64,000 nucleotides of DNA from Isoetes taiwanensis (GCA_021234155.1 JAJEKV010000005.1:20258089-20322088); one strand, 5' to 3'; positions 13,136-26,152 are shown, numbered from the stretch's first letter. Program-made: numbers and translations. Notes: generated by a model from the sequence alone, not told the origin.

Positions 13136-13935
13136 AAATTTAATAGTGCATTAAAGAGGCTAGCTAGGAGCATACTTTATAGCGGTCTTTGTGTGTGGGC
13201 GGGTATGGATTCGACACTCTCTGAGGCGTGAAGTCTATATGGTCATCACGGGCTCGAAGCGGGTTGATGGTCGACCTTTAGATTTAAATGAGTAAGTCTG
13301 TGCGGATGGAATGGTTGATAAACCTTGCGTGTTCTCTACACCGGGTATCCGTCATGCACCGGGAGGCGCCTCGACTGCCTCATCGAGCCGGGAAGATGTA
13401 ACCCGGAGTAGTCGAAGGGTGATTCCTTGGGATTGCGTCTGGGGGCTACAAGCACGTCATGAGATTGGCCCTATCACTTAGAAGTGTGTATGGAGGGGGA
13501 TGGAGTGGACAACCCTAGCCATTGTCTTATGCCAGATAGCGCCATGTTATAACTGGGAGTACATTTGATATCTTGAGGGTACGGCGTGGGTTGACCTTGG
13601 ATCGAGCCGGGGTAGTGCCTTGTCATAGTGTTGTTTCGTGTTGTTATTATGGATGTATTATCTTTTCCATTGATGATGATGGATGGGCCACCCCATTGGT
13701 GGTATATTATTTCGCATGATAATTGTATGCTAACGTATATGTATGCTTCCGTTGTATAGGATCTTCCATAGAGGACGTGGGACGAATGACACCTCCGTGC
13801 TCCTCGCTCGGACACTTGGCCATTCCAAGTGGTCCAAATATGACGGAGGGCCTTACCATGGTGATGTAGTCGCCATGGGAGGGGAATTCTTGTATTTATA
13901 CGATGGGCGCATCGTATAGATTCTGGGAGCAATCA
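13136..13935 (+). mobile_element. 3' LTR of the arm A gypsy copy
   Basis: It starts TGTACAT and ends AATCA, giving TG...CA termini, and is the inverted match of 25079-25920. The inner edge follows the G-rich, polypurine-like CCGGTGGGGCTCT. It is about 40 bp shorter than the arm B LTR through scattered small deletions. Confidence 0.75.
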
Positions 13936-14487
13936 CATTGCCCAACTGCCGAACATGAGTATTTAGAATCCGTTCTGGTGTTATGGCAGAATTCAACACT
14001 AGCGGTATCTAGTATAGCTCGCTTAAGCTAGCTTACATGAAATACAAGATAGATCCCAATATCCTGCAGTGATGCCAACTCAGATGATGTAGTACCTAAC
14101 CTTTTAACAATCTTAAAAGGTCCAGCATATCTTGGGGTTAACTTAGGCACTCGCCCTTTAACCAACGGTCTAAGGGTGTTGATTCATGGATACACAATCC
14201 TCAAAAACACGTAGTCACCCTCCTCATAGGTAGCATCACGTCTATGCTTATTAGCATAAACTTGGCATGATCTTTGCGCTCTATGCAAGTTTTTTAGCTC
14301 CTTTGAAACAAAATTGCATTCATGTCAATCCAATCTATTCACGGGTATCATCCGTCTTTAGATACCGCCTGTATAGCGGCATAAGTTACGGGATTTACGC
14401 CCCATCATAGCGACAAAAGTCATCTTTAATCCCGATATGATGGCTGTTGTTATAAAACTTTAGGTAAAGGCAAATACTCCTCTCGAG
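13936..14487 (-). pseudogene. Second gypsy integrase fragment, arm A copy
   Basis: Inverted counterpart of 24531-25078: the C-terminal part of a different Ty3/gypsy integrase. The first gypsy element's LTR abuts it directly. The match to arm B stops at about 14487, where the unrelated hAT-bearing middle section begins. Confidence 0.7.
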
Positions 14488-14799
14488 ACTAACGTCGGCG
14501 TAACATATGCATTGTGAGCTTGCTCCTTTGCATATATCGTCTTCCTTTAGTTAGATGTAATCAAGGAGTTAAGAGACATTGTCAGTAGGGTCCGAGCAAT
14601 GGTGGCTCTTTGGTCGTACATCTACCGGAGGTGCGTCTGGCGGTCGCCATCTACCTCTAGAGGTGCGAGGATGCGTGTGATGCCGTGGCGAGGCCCACGG
14701 GACCGCGAACCGTACACATGGTCGCTGATGCTGCCGGGCGGGTCGGAAAAGAGGCCGAATAGGAGTTTGTGAAAGAGTTTGGGCTTAAATGAGTGGGAA

Positions 14800-17170
14800 T
14801 GTGTGTTTTGTGGATACACATGGGTAAATGGTTACGCAACAGAATTCGAGCTCACATCTTACGCGGAGCGAGACGATTAATGCATAACTTTCTTTGCATC
14901 CTGCCGACTTACTTGAAAGGATACCATCGAGAGATTGTCTCGACCGATGGATGGGACATAAAACGAAGAATAATATGAGAAAAAGACGAAGTTCACGAAT
15001 ACTCAAAAAGAGCGGGAGGGCCGGGCGTATGAGGCGAAGATAACTATACCACCCCGCATTTGGGACAAAGATACCAATCGGAGGGCGGACTAGGGTCCCA
15101 ATAGGTATAAACGGAGGAGAAGCGGGAGAATGATAGAGACAATTGAAATAGTGGAAAAATTTGACGAAACAAGAGGGTTGATCATTGCTTAACATCGAAC
15201 AATTGAAAGAAGAACCCTGAAAGAAGGTTGTAGAGGCATTTTATATGTTTTTTACATCTCCACATATTCGGGCATAAAAGCAATGAAAGAAGCCTTCAAG
15301 AAGTTGCCAAAGCGGGACCGGCTTTTAGATCAACGCCTTCATACAAGCATGCCAACAATAAAATGGTTGATGAAATACATGGAAAAATGGTTGAGAGGGT
15401 GGAGATGAAGTTGTGTCGATGTGGTGGCGGCCAGCTTCATTAGTGACTGATGGTTGGAGCAATGTAAACAAGGACCATCTTATTAATTTCATGATCGTGT
15501 ATCCGAGGGGTGAAGTATTTTTGAAAACCGTAGAAACCAAACGACCAAGTGACCGGGATAGGAGATTGGATTTTCGAAAACAAAGGCCGTGATAGAGTTT
15601 TGGACCGAAGAGAATATTTCAAGTTGTAATGGATAGCGTCTAATTGCAAGCTAGCGGGTCAATTACCGGAGTCGAATTTTCGGGTTGCATGCTACTAGTT
15701 GCCAATGCCATTTGCCCGAACCTATTCTTTGAAGGATTTGGTTCTCCACCTGCGTGGTTCAAAGATCCCATTCAGCAGCGTCGGCTTGTAAAATTCATCA
15801 CAAAGAAAGCTAGGCAATTTATGCCATTTACAAGTCATTGCGTCGGAAGAGCCTAGCACTCATGAATCACGGGCAAACTCGGTTTGGTTCCAATTATATC
15901 CGTCTTGAAAAGAGTGCTGAAGTGTCGTGATTGGATTATCTCAACCTTTAATCATCTGAGTTTTTGATTGGGAAAGAAGGCGAAAGGAAAAATGCCGTAA
16001 ACGTGACAAAGAAGTAGCGCCTAGCCGAGAAAATGCTTGAAGGGGAGACATTTTGGAAAGGTGTAAAAATGTTGTGAGGTGCATGCAACTTTGTTTGTCA
16101 TGCCATCAAAACCCTTGATTCTTGAAGGCAAACGGAAAGGTCGGAGGTGTTGGCACTCATTCAATCCTTCCTAGGCATTGATGGTCCCAATCGCCATTTG
16201 ACAATGCTAATGGCGGCACACTACGAGAGAGACTTCAATGAGCGATGGAAAGAAGTCATACAATGATCTTCATGGCGCCCGGCGCATGCCTTAGACCCAC
16301 ACAACCACGATATGGACCAGCATACGGATAAAAAAAGTGATGGGCTCGTTGAAGAAGGTTGCAAAAATGTTCTATCCCAACAGCTCGGACTACAAGCTTT
16401 TCATTGGAAGTTAAGCAATACTAGAACCCCGAGTGGAAGGTAGGCGGATGAAGAGCTTCACTGACCTTTGGAGAGTCATAAGAAGGAACCAAATATGGAA
16501 TCATATGCATGGTGGCAAGCCCATGGGCAAATTCACCCGGATACCTTGCGAGGCAATTGCAATGACTATCCTCTCTTTGGTATCTTCCAATAGTGCAAGT
16601 GAGAGGAATTGGAGTGCCTATAAGTACATACACAAGTGTCACCCGCAATCGCTTGCTACATAAGAAGAAGGCGACAAACTTGTATACAACTTCTCAAACT
16701 GGCGGCTATTGAATCGTAATGATGGTACATCCCAATCGATAAGCTCTGATTTCCTTTCATGGATGCGATTCGGTGGAAGAGGCGGCCGAAGGCGGTGAGG
16801 GCGAGATGCTTGCAATAAATGCTGCAAGCCATGTTGATGAAGACATTCAACGTACCCGCCGTTGATGAGCGAAGATGATATAGACCAAGCCATATTCTCA
16901 GACGGATCAACCGACGGCGAGGATACAGGGAGGAGTCTGATACGAAAGGCAGGGTTCGAAAGCAATGCGATTGATGGCGTGACTGGCTTACGTGATCAAC
17001 GGACTCACCTTTGCGCTTTACCTTGACAAACGAGAGAACGGGCTAGGAAAAACCGTCTCGGGGCGTTTCACTAAAGGAAAGGGTCATCGGAGGTTGAACC
17101 TAGGTCCCAATAAGAAGAAGAGGATGGAACGCAAATGATGAAGCTGATGAAGAAGGCGTCCGCCTAGAAA
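14800..17170 (+). pseudogene. hAT-family transposase relic (DUF659 type)
   Basis: hAT transposases cut and paste their element. At about 15441-15540 the plus strand reads VTDGWSNVNKDHLINFMIVY followed by PRGEVFLKT, the pattern of the DUF659/RNase H-like segment. At about 15610-15780 come NCKLAGQLPE, then in another frame GCMLLVANA and PPAWFKDPIQ, matching the region around the second catalytic Asp and the usual CxxH. At about 16550-16690 the C-terminal dimerisation domain is clear, with AMTILSLVSSNSASERNWSA then YKYIHK. Stops and frame shifts are frequent. The N-terminal BED zinc finger was not found. No TIR or 8-bp target duplication could be assigned. The strongly basic tail to about 17170 may be part of the protein. 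Confidence 0.8.
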
Positions 17171-17539
17171 AATGATGTGATGAGTATCTTGATCTGTTTG
17201 TAATTGGTCTTGAGGATTTTCATACTATTGTAACCGTCCCCGGCACTATTAATAAAGTTTTTTTTGGTTATAATTTTTGTCACAAATGTTTCGTTAATGT
17301 ATGATAGTTCTTTCTATGTTTCTTTCTATGTTTCTTTCATGTGTAACCGGGTGCCCTGAAAACCTTTGGATGGATCAGTCTCGACCTCCGTTGTTCTTGC
17401 CTCTTCGCATGCGCCAGAATCTTGCTGATGAGAAGTAATCTCACACGAAGGAGCGAAACGGACCTCGGACCAGCCCGGGACGAAACCGATCCATCGAAGA
17501 AGGTTCACAAGGTACCGGGCATCTAATTCGAGGAATAAC

Positions 17540-17715
17540 CCGTTATGCCAAATTGGGCTTTGAATGCTATACGGACCTATAATCAGTGCATATTCCTCTG
17601 GGTGGCACATGCTCTGAATACCCAAATGGGTTTGTATGGCATGTGCCACCCAAAGGAATGGAGGTACAAATTATAGGTCCGGATGGCATCCAAATGGCGT
17701 TGGCATGCCATCGGC
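17540..17715. repeat. Fold-back (palindromic) element, copy 1
   Basis: Two arms pair around a short centre. The inner arms are GGGTGGCACATGC (from about 17605) and GGCATGTGCCACCC (to about 17652), flanked by GGACCTATAAT on the left and ATTATAGGTCC on the right. The symmetry extends weakly to about 17540 and 17715. This is typical of a fold-back MITE; no target duplication was resolved. Confidence 0.65.
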
Positions 17716-17719
17716 GATG

Positions 17720-19300
17720 CAACCCGCGAATCGCAAAACAACCACTCAGGCGGATATCATCATTTGCCACAATAAAAATAGAGTACTCAAAACCTTGTTA
17801 CCTACAATCCATCACCTTGCCAAAAGGGAATGCGTACTCTAATTTGAAGTCATAGTGATGCTCAGGTTCTCCATCAATAGCAGGAGTTAGGATGTTCCAT
17901 GATTTGGCGTCCAACAAACGCTATATAGATGGACAACACCCGGGCACCACTTTGGCTTGAAATTAGAGTGCTGTCTCACTCGGACGCCATAGCAAGTTCA
18001 ACCTCTAGAACGAAGCGATTTTTGCTCCGACCCCCATTGTGAGCCTCTTTGTGTAATATAACCTAGCAAAGTGACTAAGCTACATTGACGGAGAGACTAC
18101 ACAAGAAAGAGAACAAAGCCAGCTCTTTGTAGAGGAGGTAACAAGAATTTCGAGAAGTCTATATTGTTTGTAGTGAACAATATCAAGCTTTGGTGAGTTG
18201 ACAACCATTCAAGAGGATCACGCTCGGGCCGGGATGAAAGAGACACTGAGTACAAGCATCGAGACTTCCCAAACCTTGCTTTCACCCCTTTTGAACAATG
18301 GAACTTAGCATGTAAACTAAGCTACATTGCCCAAAGAGGAGGGGAAAAGATTGGAGGAAGTCTCGATGCTTGAACTCATCAATCACTAACATCCAATTAA
18401 CCGAAGGACCCCAAAATGGCGGGCAACCCCAAAATGTTATGTAGACACGCCGGTATGCCAAATTGGGCTTTGAATGCTATTCTGGACCTATAATCATGTA
18501 CTCTATTCCTGGGTGGCACATCACATTTGAATACCCAAATGGGTTTGCATGGCATGTGCCACCAAAGGGAATGGAGGTACAAATTATAGGTCCCGATGGC
18601 ATCAAATGCCGATTTGGCGTACCAAAGATAACGGTGTGGCGTCCTCAATTTCAAGTCATAGTGATGCTCAAGGTTCTCCATCAATAGAAGGAGTTAGGAT
18701 GTTCCATGATTTGGTGCCTAACTTGACCACTATATAGATGGACAAGCGCCCGAGGGCACCACTTTGGCTTGAAATTAGAATGCGCTCTCACCTCGGCGCC
18801 TCGAGACACGGGTCGGGGGCGCCGAGGGCGTCCCAATCTTCTTTCCCGGCTCTTTGGACAATGGAACTTAGCATGTAAACTAAGCTACATTGCCCAAAGA
18901 GCCGGGAAAAGGGAAGTCTCGATGCTTGAATTCAGGAGTCAAAGCTTGCTTCAATCACTAACATCTAATGAACCCGCAGAATCATAAAGCAACCACTAGG
19001 CCTTATATCCTCCGTGGCCACAATAAAAATAGAGTACTCAAAAACCTTGTAACCTCCTCTGCTAACGAGCGATTTTGCTCCGACCCCCATTTTCGCATCT
19101 TTGTGTAATATAACCTAGCAAAGTATCTAAGATACATTTGACAGAGAGACGCATAAAGAGAGTGAGAGCAAAGCTCGCTCCTTTTAAAGGAGGTAACAAA
19201 ATTCGAAAGAAGTCTATATTGTTTGCCATGGAGAATATAAAACACAGTATTTGACAACCATTCAAGAGGGTTGCGTGTGCGGATGTTTTGACTCACTCAC
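17720..19300. repeat. Degenerate ~0.6-1-kb repeated units downstream of hAT
   Basis: Several blocks recur. The segment starting CCACAATAAAAATAGAGTAC occurs at about 17768 and 19018. The block with TTTGTGTAATATAACCTAGC and AGAAGTCTATATTGTTTG occurs at about 18005-18215 and 19070-19270. The block GGAACTTAGCATGTAAACTA occurs at about 18300 and 18869, and a block ending GGAGTTAGGATGTTCCATGA at about 17880 and 18690. There is no coding sequence. The array may be the non-coding end of a transposon or a decayed LTR region. Confidence 0.6.
18448..18632. repeat. Fold-back element, copy 2
   Basis: A second copy of the element at 17540-17715, with the same arms (GGGTGGCACAT and GGCATGTGCCACC, flanked by GGACCTATAAT and ATTATAGGTCC), about 910 bp downstream in the same orientation. 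Confidence 0.65.
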
Positions 19301-21249
19301 CATCCAACCATGACCATCCAAGAGGGTCGCAGCTCTTGGCTTACTTCCTCGAAGTTTCACATAGCGTATCTAATTCGGCCACCGAAAGTGATGTATGTCA
19401 TCCTAGGGGGCAAATTAGATCGATAAACAGAAACGAAGGAGACTAAACCCAGGGTGAGCGGGGTGAGCAAAGAGGACAAACAAAAGAGACTAAGCGGGGA
19501 TAAAAGAGATTGGGAAGTCTCAATGCCTTTACTCAAGCGAGAAAACGAAAGAGCGATTTGGAAGTCTCGATGCTTTTACTATGAGCACTACTCGATCCTT
19601 TGATAACATCATTACACCTTGTTTGAAATAACGTCATTATACCGCCATTCACAAAATGATACTGGTCAAAATTTGGCATGTCTAAAAATGTAATATCTCA
19701 TTTTCATTGGTCATTTGGATCAATATAATCACCCTCAAGGCCCCACGGAGGTGGTGGTAAGAACTGGTTAATGTCCGCAATCTCTCTCTCCTTCACGCGG
19801 CTCCTCCACCCCCTCCACAATTCCATCTCGCGAAAGGTTTGAAAAGTGTGCATCGCCCATCCCTCCGCGGCGGTCAAATGTGGCAACGCCGGCATGCGAC
19901 CTTGCATATTAAATATGGCATATTGTAACTTCGGAAAAATCCATCCGTCTTGCAAGGTTGGACCGTAAGCGGCTTTGCAACATCCAATCAAGAACACATG
20001 CATGTGCATAACGATGCCACACCCTAGAGTGTACCAGCCACGTAATAGGAGTTGTCACCACAAAATTGGCAATATGCAGTAATCAACAACCTTTAGCTCT
20101 TCCTAATCGACTCTCATACAAATTTCATGAGGGAGATAGGATATCGATTTTTCAGAATCACCCTAAAAGGGTCGAGTCTAACGATCTGGTCAAATGCGCG
20201 CAAGTGCTCGTTGTTTTCTCTAAGGACCGTTGCCTCCTGTTTAATGCAGCTAGTTGCCGTTTAGCGTCCTCTAATTGTGGTCATCTTGTCATACCCATCG
20301 ACACGGCCCTTCAAGCGAATATTCTCTTGAGAAAAGTGTTGGGTTCGGCTTCTCTCATTCTCTAGTTGGGCCAGAATATCCACAAGGTCATTCCATCACG
20401 GCTCGGTACACTGTCACCTCAAAGTTGGATGGCGTCCGGCCAACAAGGTATGTAATGGTGGGCTCACCATGTAGCCCACTCGCTATCTTCCAATAGCTTG
20501 ACCTCTTCGTCTTTGCCACTCACCTGCTTCCCTTTGCCTCCATTTCCTACTCCCCATAATTTACGGGCACTTCCTTCACAAGCCTCAGGTATACTTGTCG
20601 CCAAAACTCTTACTAAACTCACGGTTGTGGGGTAAAATGTCCCTTCACTTGGACATGACTCGACCGCTTTTTGCTCGAACTACGACATTCTTTGCACTCG
20701 TGGAGCTTTTATACTTACCCCGCCTACTAGGCCACTCACTTTCAAACTCATTCTTGTCCAAATTTGTGATTACATCGTCGTAAGTGATCCGCTCCACTTG
20801 ACAATAGCCCCGCCCTCGCCAGCGGCTACATTATGCACCTCCGCGGATGGTGCAATTATCCCCTCTTTGAAACTTCATCCATCGACGCAACCTTCTTAAC
20901 TCTGCCGGGTGTAAACTCATTTCCCCTTGCATGTCTTCTTTGCTCTCTCCATTTGCCGAAAGCGGTGACATCTCAAGCTTCGTTCTCCAACCCTTCATGC
21001 CAAGGGAGATCGAGTAGAGGGGGTCCTCAAATTAGAGGGAACCGAAAAATCCATGCTGATCCTGCTGCTCGACGCACCCACATTCGGCGGGTCGATTCAA
21101 TTCTTAGATCCATTCGTGGGACATAATTTGGTTCAGCGACTTCTATAGGTGCCTTGGCCCGACTTGTATAGGTGTGCTTTTGACTTCTTGTCTTTATAAT
21201 GTTCGTTAGCTGCGACATATAAAAAAGCATAGAATAAATAACACAAAAA

Positions 21250-23116
21250 CACACGAAAAAGGAAAACTAAGCTACACAACACACATAGACAATAATCTTT
21301 CAAATAGCATGGATAAGTGTTTAATGAATTTAGTTGGAATATTATGTAATACAAGGATGTTTGAATGTAAAGTGAATATGCACGCTAGGCGTGACTAGGA
21401 CCAACTTGGTCTAATGCATCGTCGCCACCCGGCCAAGTTGAAGAATCCAATCTGATTCCAATTGTGGCCTCGTACCGGAATTGGAGAGCAATGAAAACCG
21501 CCCGCATTGTGTCAAGTATTTGGGCCATATCAAATTTTCGTGTTTTGTCCCTCATTGGCGACTCAACGCAATGTTTCAAATAGTCGCACATTCTCCGATG
21601 CTTGCCTTCTTTGCTCCAAGTTTCCTATTGACTCCATGTAGGAGTGCTTACTAGCAAAGTCACTAAGTAGTAGACAATGTACGCTGCCCCGTGTAAATCA
21701 AAGTCAACCCTTGCGTGTAACCTTGTCTTGAGCCAGCCACTAAAAAAAGATCATCATGCATATATGGATGCACGGCCCTTTCCATCTCAATTCTTTTCTT
21801 ACCTTAGCCATCCATACCCTTGTAATGCCATCGTTTTACCTCCACCGCCTCTCGTGGATCAACCTGGATTCACCCCAATCACAAATGCCAATGTATACAA
21901 ACACGAGGATTAATACATCCCTTCTCCTTTCCATAATCAAAATGGAGCAATATATTGCCCGGGATGCAAGTCCATATGCAAATATCTTTCTTGATGGAGC
22001 TTTAAGAGCCCGCTCTGAATGACATTGCTAAGTCCCCAACCCTAGATGCAACAAATAATTCTTTTTTTTCTGCTCCTCCTCAAGCAGCCTCAAGTCCGTC
22101 TCAACTCTGGGGGATGACTCCCAACTTCTTAAATGCAAGCTCTGCAAAGGCATTGGACCCATGACTTGTGAAGAAGGTTGCCAACGAACCTCCATTCCAA
22201 AATGGGAAAATTAAGCCTTGTCTTTCTAGGCGGTTGTGCTACCAATGCGCAGTATGATACACCCATGCCTAACTTGCATTCGACTCCCTCATGTTCTTTC
22301 AACATAGCTTCCACTAACTTATTGGGTTACTAGTACTAGGGTAAAATTATTATGTTGAAGTTTTACACAATAAGGTTCATCCTTAATAAAACTAGACCCT
22401 AAAATATTGCACTTGTACTTTGCGCCATATGAACGAGAACCAATTAGATTTATGCATTTTATTATTTGTGATGAGTCTACCATGGCAAACCAAGTAGTCT
22501 TAGCATCTGCTCTTCTAACGAAGCTTCCCACTCCCTATCCGTCTCACCCGGGACGTTTAGCTTTTATGGTTTGTGCCAACACTTTCTTAACAAGATGGGG
22601 GTTGATGGGCTTCTTTCTTCAATTTTCGTTGGTCCATGCCGCATTCCATGTGTGGCTTTTTTCTTTCAGCTCTAGCCTCAGCGATGACTACTCAAATTTG
22701 CAACTTCGTGATCATACCGCCGGTAGTGCGGCTGATATTACCCACTATCCATGTATACCTCTCTTGCTCACTCTTTGCGTGCTCTAGCTCCATCATTGAA
22801 GCTTAAAAGCCCCTCTCGGCATCTTTTACCAGCCCCGCATGGTAGTCTAGCCATCCTTCCTCGCCGGGCTGGTAATCAATTCCAAATCTTGAGTGAGGCA
22901 TTGCATAGCCGATTACACAAACCGGGTTCATAAAATCTGGTCTCAAAGTAGACCATGCTTGTTGTGGTCTACTTTTTTCGCTGGCAGTCTTTGCGAAGAA
23001 GATGACTTCAAAGTTGCGACTCTGAGTCACGTGTTTGAGGCGCTTTATGGCTCTATCTGAGACACTAATGCCACATTTGGTTGCAAGTTAACTTCCGCTC
23101 TCTCTTCTGAAGTCAT
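21250..23116 (-). pseudogene. Kinase-like gene remnant in block D'
   Basis: The paralogue of 3400-5211. It starts with the same minus-strand ATG (23116) and keeps a long readable stretch at 23030-22803 (VIGYAMPHSRFGIDYQPGEE). A second readable stretch at 22314-22129 ends near NFPILEWRFVGNLLHKSW. The catalytic-loop region at 21979-21949 is shifted by a one-base change, and the IGICDWGES segment follows at about 21895. Both copies share the broken overall structure. Family beyond a kinase-like fold is unknown. Confidence 0.45.
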
Positions 23117-24149
23117 ACTGCTTGTTTTAAAGGATTGTCTAACAGACTAGCAAAATGCGACTGCGCGATAATACACAACTGACAACAGCAACACCTACAA
23201 GTCAAGCAAAGATAAAACTTTGAATTTAGTGCTTAGCACATGAGGGTAAATCAACTCACTCTAACCAAAACAAAACGCTAATTTTACGCTTCCTATTCCT
23301 ACACTAAGACCCTAACATGAGTATGTATGTGCAAGGCCAATTATAGGGTAACAAATAAAAGGACCAAAACACGATTTATGATCTATAGCCCAGCTACTGC
23401 CAAAATGCAAGGCTAGCAAGTTTTAAATGCATTGCACTTGTCCCCAGGTCATGCTTTTTTCAAAAGACGAGACCAATCGAATGCTTATCAAAACATACGC
23501 CAGTTCCTATATTAGTGTCGGACTTTCATCAACAACACCATCAGGAACTAGGGTGTGAATTAATAAAACATTCTTCTAACCCTTAATAAAAGTACAATGC
23601 ACACCTTTCGACACCGCGTGACCAAGGCCAACAATCCGGCGTCGGTGAGGGTTATACTCTAATAAAGGATGACCCTAGTTGCCTTAAGCTTCAGTGAGGT
23701 GCCACCCACCCCCGGCATGGCGCAAATAAATGCGGCAATACCGGGCAAGGGGCATGCCTATGCTCTTAGCAACACGCGACCCTAAAAAAGCCCTCTCAGT
23801 TGTCGTTTAAGGGAAGGCAACCAATTTCTTTTCTTCTTTGGTTTTCTTTTTTTTTACTTTACTCTTGAATTATTATTTGCTTAAATTGTTATTATTTTTT
23901 TTTTTTCTAAAATAGGCCAAGCTCAAATTATTACGGAACAAGGCACTCACCATCGTTCGCCCCTTACTGGGGGGGCAAATAAAGAGGGGCCTAAGCTGGA
24001 CCTAACCTTGGCCTACCTATCAAAAACAACAAAAAGACCTAAAAACTAAGAAAAACAAAAAAAAGGTTTTGGGTGGCAAATTGCAAGGTTGGTAGCGAAC
24101 AAATTACCTTTTTTATACAAGAAAATCAATCCTACATAAAATATATAAA

Positions 24150-24430
24150 AATTTTCACAGACGCTGAAAACTTCCGATACAGACGTCTGAAAACTTTTCG
24201 CAGACTGTAAACGTGAAAAATCAGCGACGCTGAACATCATGGCAGACGTTTGAAGTTGCTAAAAATAAGACGTCTGAAAAAAAAACTTTCGCGTCTTGTG
24301 GCAGTAGCGGTTCAGCGTCGCCGAAAGTTCAGTCTGTACTTTTGCGGTATAAAAGTATTCAGCGTGCCAGACGAAGTTTTTTACGCCAGACGCTTTCCGA
24401 ATCTTTGGCGTCTGTGAATTTTTTTCCGAC
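24150..24430. repeat. CAGACGCTGAA-rich end of block D'
   Basis: Same subterminal array as at 6225-6480, with units such as CACAGACGCTGAAA and CGTCTGTGAA in both orientations. Confidence 0.55.
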
Positions 24431-24530
24431 GGCGAGGGTTTTTTATCGTTAAAATCGTATTTTATTAAAAAATACGTATTTTTTGACTTTATACGTCAGG
24501 AATTTTAATTTTGTACGTATAGAACCTATC

Positions 24531-25078
24531 CCTGAGGAGTATTTGCCTTACCTAAAGTTTGCGTATAACAACAGCCATCATATCGGGATTAAGATGACTC
24601 CCTTTGTCGCTATGATGGGGCGAAATCCCAGAACTTATGCCGTTATACATAAGTATCTAAAGACGGATGCCGCTGTGAATAGATTGGATGACATGAATGC
24701 AATTTTGCTTCAGTGTCGACAAAACTTGCATAGAGCGCAAGATCGCGCTCAAGTTTATGCTAATAAGCGTAGGCGTGATGTTACCTATGAGGAGGGTGAC
24801 TACATGTTTTTGAGGATTGTGTATCCATGAATCAACACCCTTACACCGTTGGTTAAAGGGCGAGTGCCTAAGTTAACCCCAAAATATGCTGGACCTTTTA
24901 AGATTGTTAAAAGGTTAGGTACTACATCATCTGAGTTGGCATCACTGCAGGATATTGGGATCTATCTTGTATTTCATGTAAGCTAGCTTAAGCGAGCTAT
25001 ACTAGATACCGCTAGTGTTGAATTCTGCCATAACACCAGAACGGATTCTAAATACTCATGTTCGGCAGTTGGGCAATG
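24531..25078 (+). pseudogene. Second Ty3/gypsy element: integrase C-terminal fragment
   Basis: The plus strand reads EEYLPYLKFAYNNSHHIGIK, then MTPFVAMMGRNPRT, the end of a gypsy integrase core, and after a stop at about 24827 continues LTPKYAGPFKIVKRLG, the C-terminal DNA-binding part. The fragment is cut on the left at the D' junction and on the right by the first gypsy element's 3' LTR, so it is the older insertion. Confidence 0.8.
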
Positions 25079-25920
25079 TGATTGCTCCCAGAATCTATAC
25101 GATGCGCCCATCGTATAAATACAAGAATTCCCCTCCCATGGCGACTACATCACCATGGTAAGGCCCTCCGTCATATTTGGACCACTTGGAATGGCCAAGT
25201 GTCCGAGCGAGGAGCACGGAGGTGTCATTCGTCCCACGTCCTCTATGGAAGATCCTATACAACGGAAGCATACATATACGTTAGCATACAATCATCATGC
25301 GAAATAATATACCACCACGAAGGGTGGCCCATCCATCATCATCAATGGAAAAGATAATACATCCATAATAACACGAAACAACACTATGACAAGGCACTAC
25401 CCCGGGCTCAGACTCCAAGGGGTCAACTGACGGCCAGGGCCTCAAGATATCAACAGACGGAAGTATAACATGGCGTTGGCTGGCATAAGACAATGGCTAG
25501 GGTTGTCCACTCCATCCGCCCCTCCTGTACACACTTTGCGGATAGGCTGAATCATGCTATGACGTGCTTGTAGCCCTCCGGAGACGCAATCCCAAGGAAT
25601 CACCCTTCAGGACTACTCCGGGTTACATCTTCCCGGTTCGATGAGGCAGGTCAGAGAGGCGTCTCCTCCCCGAGCATGACGGATACCTGGGTGTGCTAGA
25701 GAACACGTGCCGCATCAGCGACCCCCGCATCCGTACCCGACTTACTCATTTAAATCTAAAGGTCAGATCATCAACCCGTTCGAGCCCAGGATGACCATAT
25801 AGACTTACGCCCTCCGGCCCAGAGAGTGTCAGACCCATACCCGGCCCACACACAGTGACCGGCTATAAGTATGCTCCTAGCTAGCCTCTTTAATGCACTA
25901 TTAAATTTGGCATGTGTACA
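25079..25920 (-). mobile_element. 3' LTR of the central Ty3/gypsy element
   Basis: On the plus strand it runs TGATTGCTCCC...ATGTGTACA, about 842 bp with TG...CA ends. It matches the 5' LTR at 40695 onward over most of its length. The inner edge follows a G-rich AGGTGGGGCTCT on the minus strand, in the position of a polypurine tract. A TATA-like CGTATAAATA lies at about 25111. Confidence 0.8.
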
Positions 25921-26152
25921 AGAGCCCCACCTGGTTGTGGGTGGAGGGGCCAGACTGGCTTACAAGGAGGTTCATGTCCTGACTCATGATCACGTCCCTC
26001 TAGTAGTAAAGCCTATCGGGGACTATAGTGCACTAGACCTAATGCTCTGCCACTGCGTGAGGGCTTTGCATGGGTTCGACACTCTTGGGGTGGTGTACAC
26101 CTTCCATGGAGTTCAAGTCGAGTACGGGCAGTGGCCCTCTAGTCACCTTGAG

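Larger units (their letters stand above)
6580..14487. repeat. Arm A of a ~7.9-kb inverted repeat
   Basis: The whole segment is the reverse complement of 24531-32525. From left to right it holds part of a TIR element, the 3' half of a Ty3/gypsy element, its LTR, and the end of a second gypsy integrase. Against arm B it has many small indels and substitutions, often where arm B reads CAG, CTG or CCG. For example, A has GGGCGGATG at about 10006 where B has GGGCAGATG, and GGGGCGATTG at about 10035 where B has GGGGCCAGATTG. Confidence 0.9.
19664..24530. repeat. Block D', right copy of the ~4.8-kb direct repeat
   Basis: Collinear with 1803-6577 and in the same orientation. It starts in the same BAHD-derived bases (AATTTGGCATG), but the flank to the left is unrelated, so only a few codons of the BAHD gene were copied. 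It ends at the same base as D (ATAGAACCTATCC) but is followed by the opposite end of the inverted-repeat segment. Confidence 0.8.

Noticed and set aside
25082-25357. Conserved open frame repeated at 13474-13932 (minus) and 40694-41035
   Set aside because: The three occurrences are the LTR itself; conservation is due to LTR homology, not a protein.
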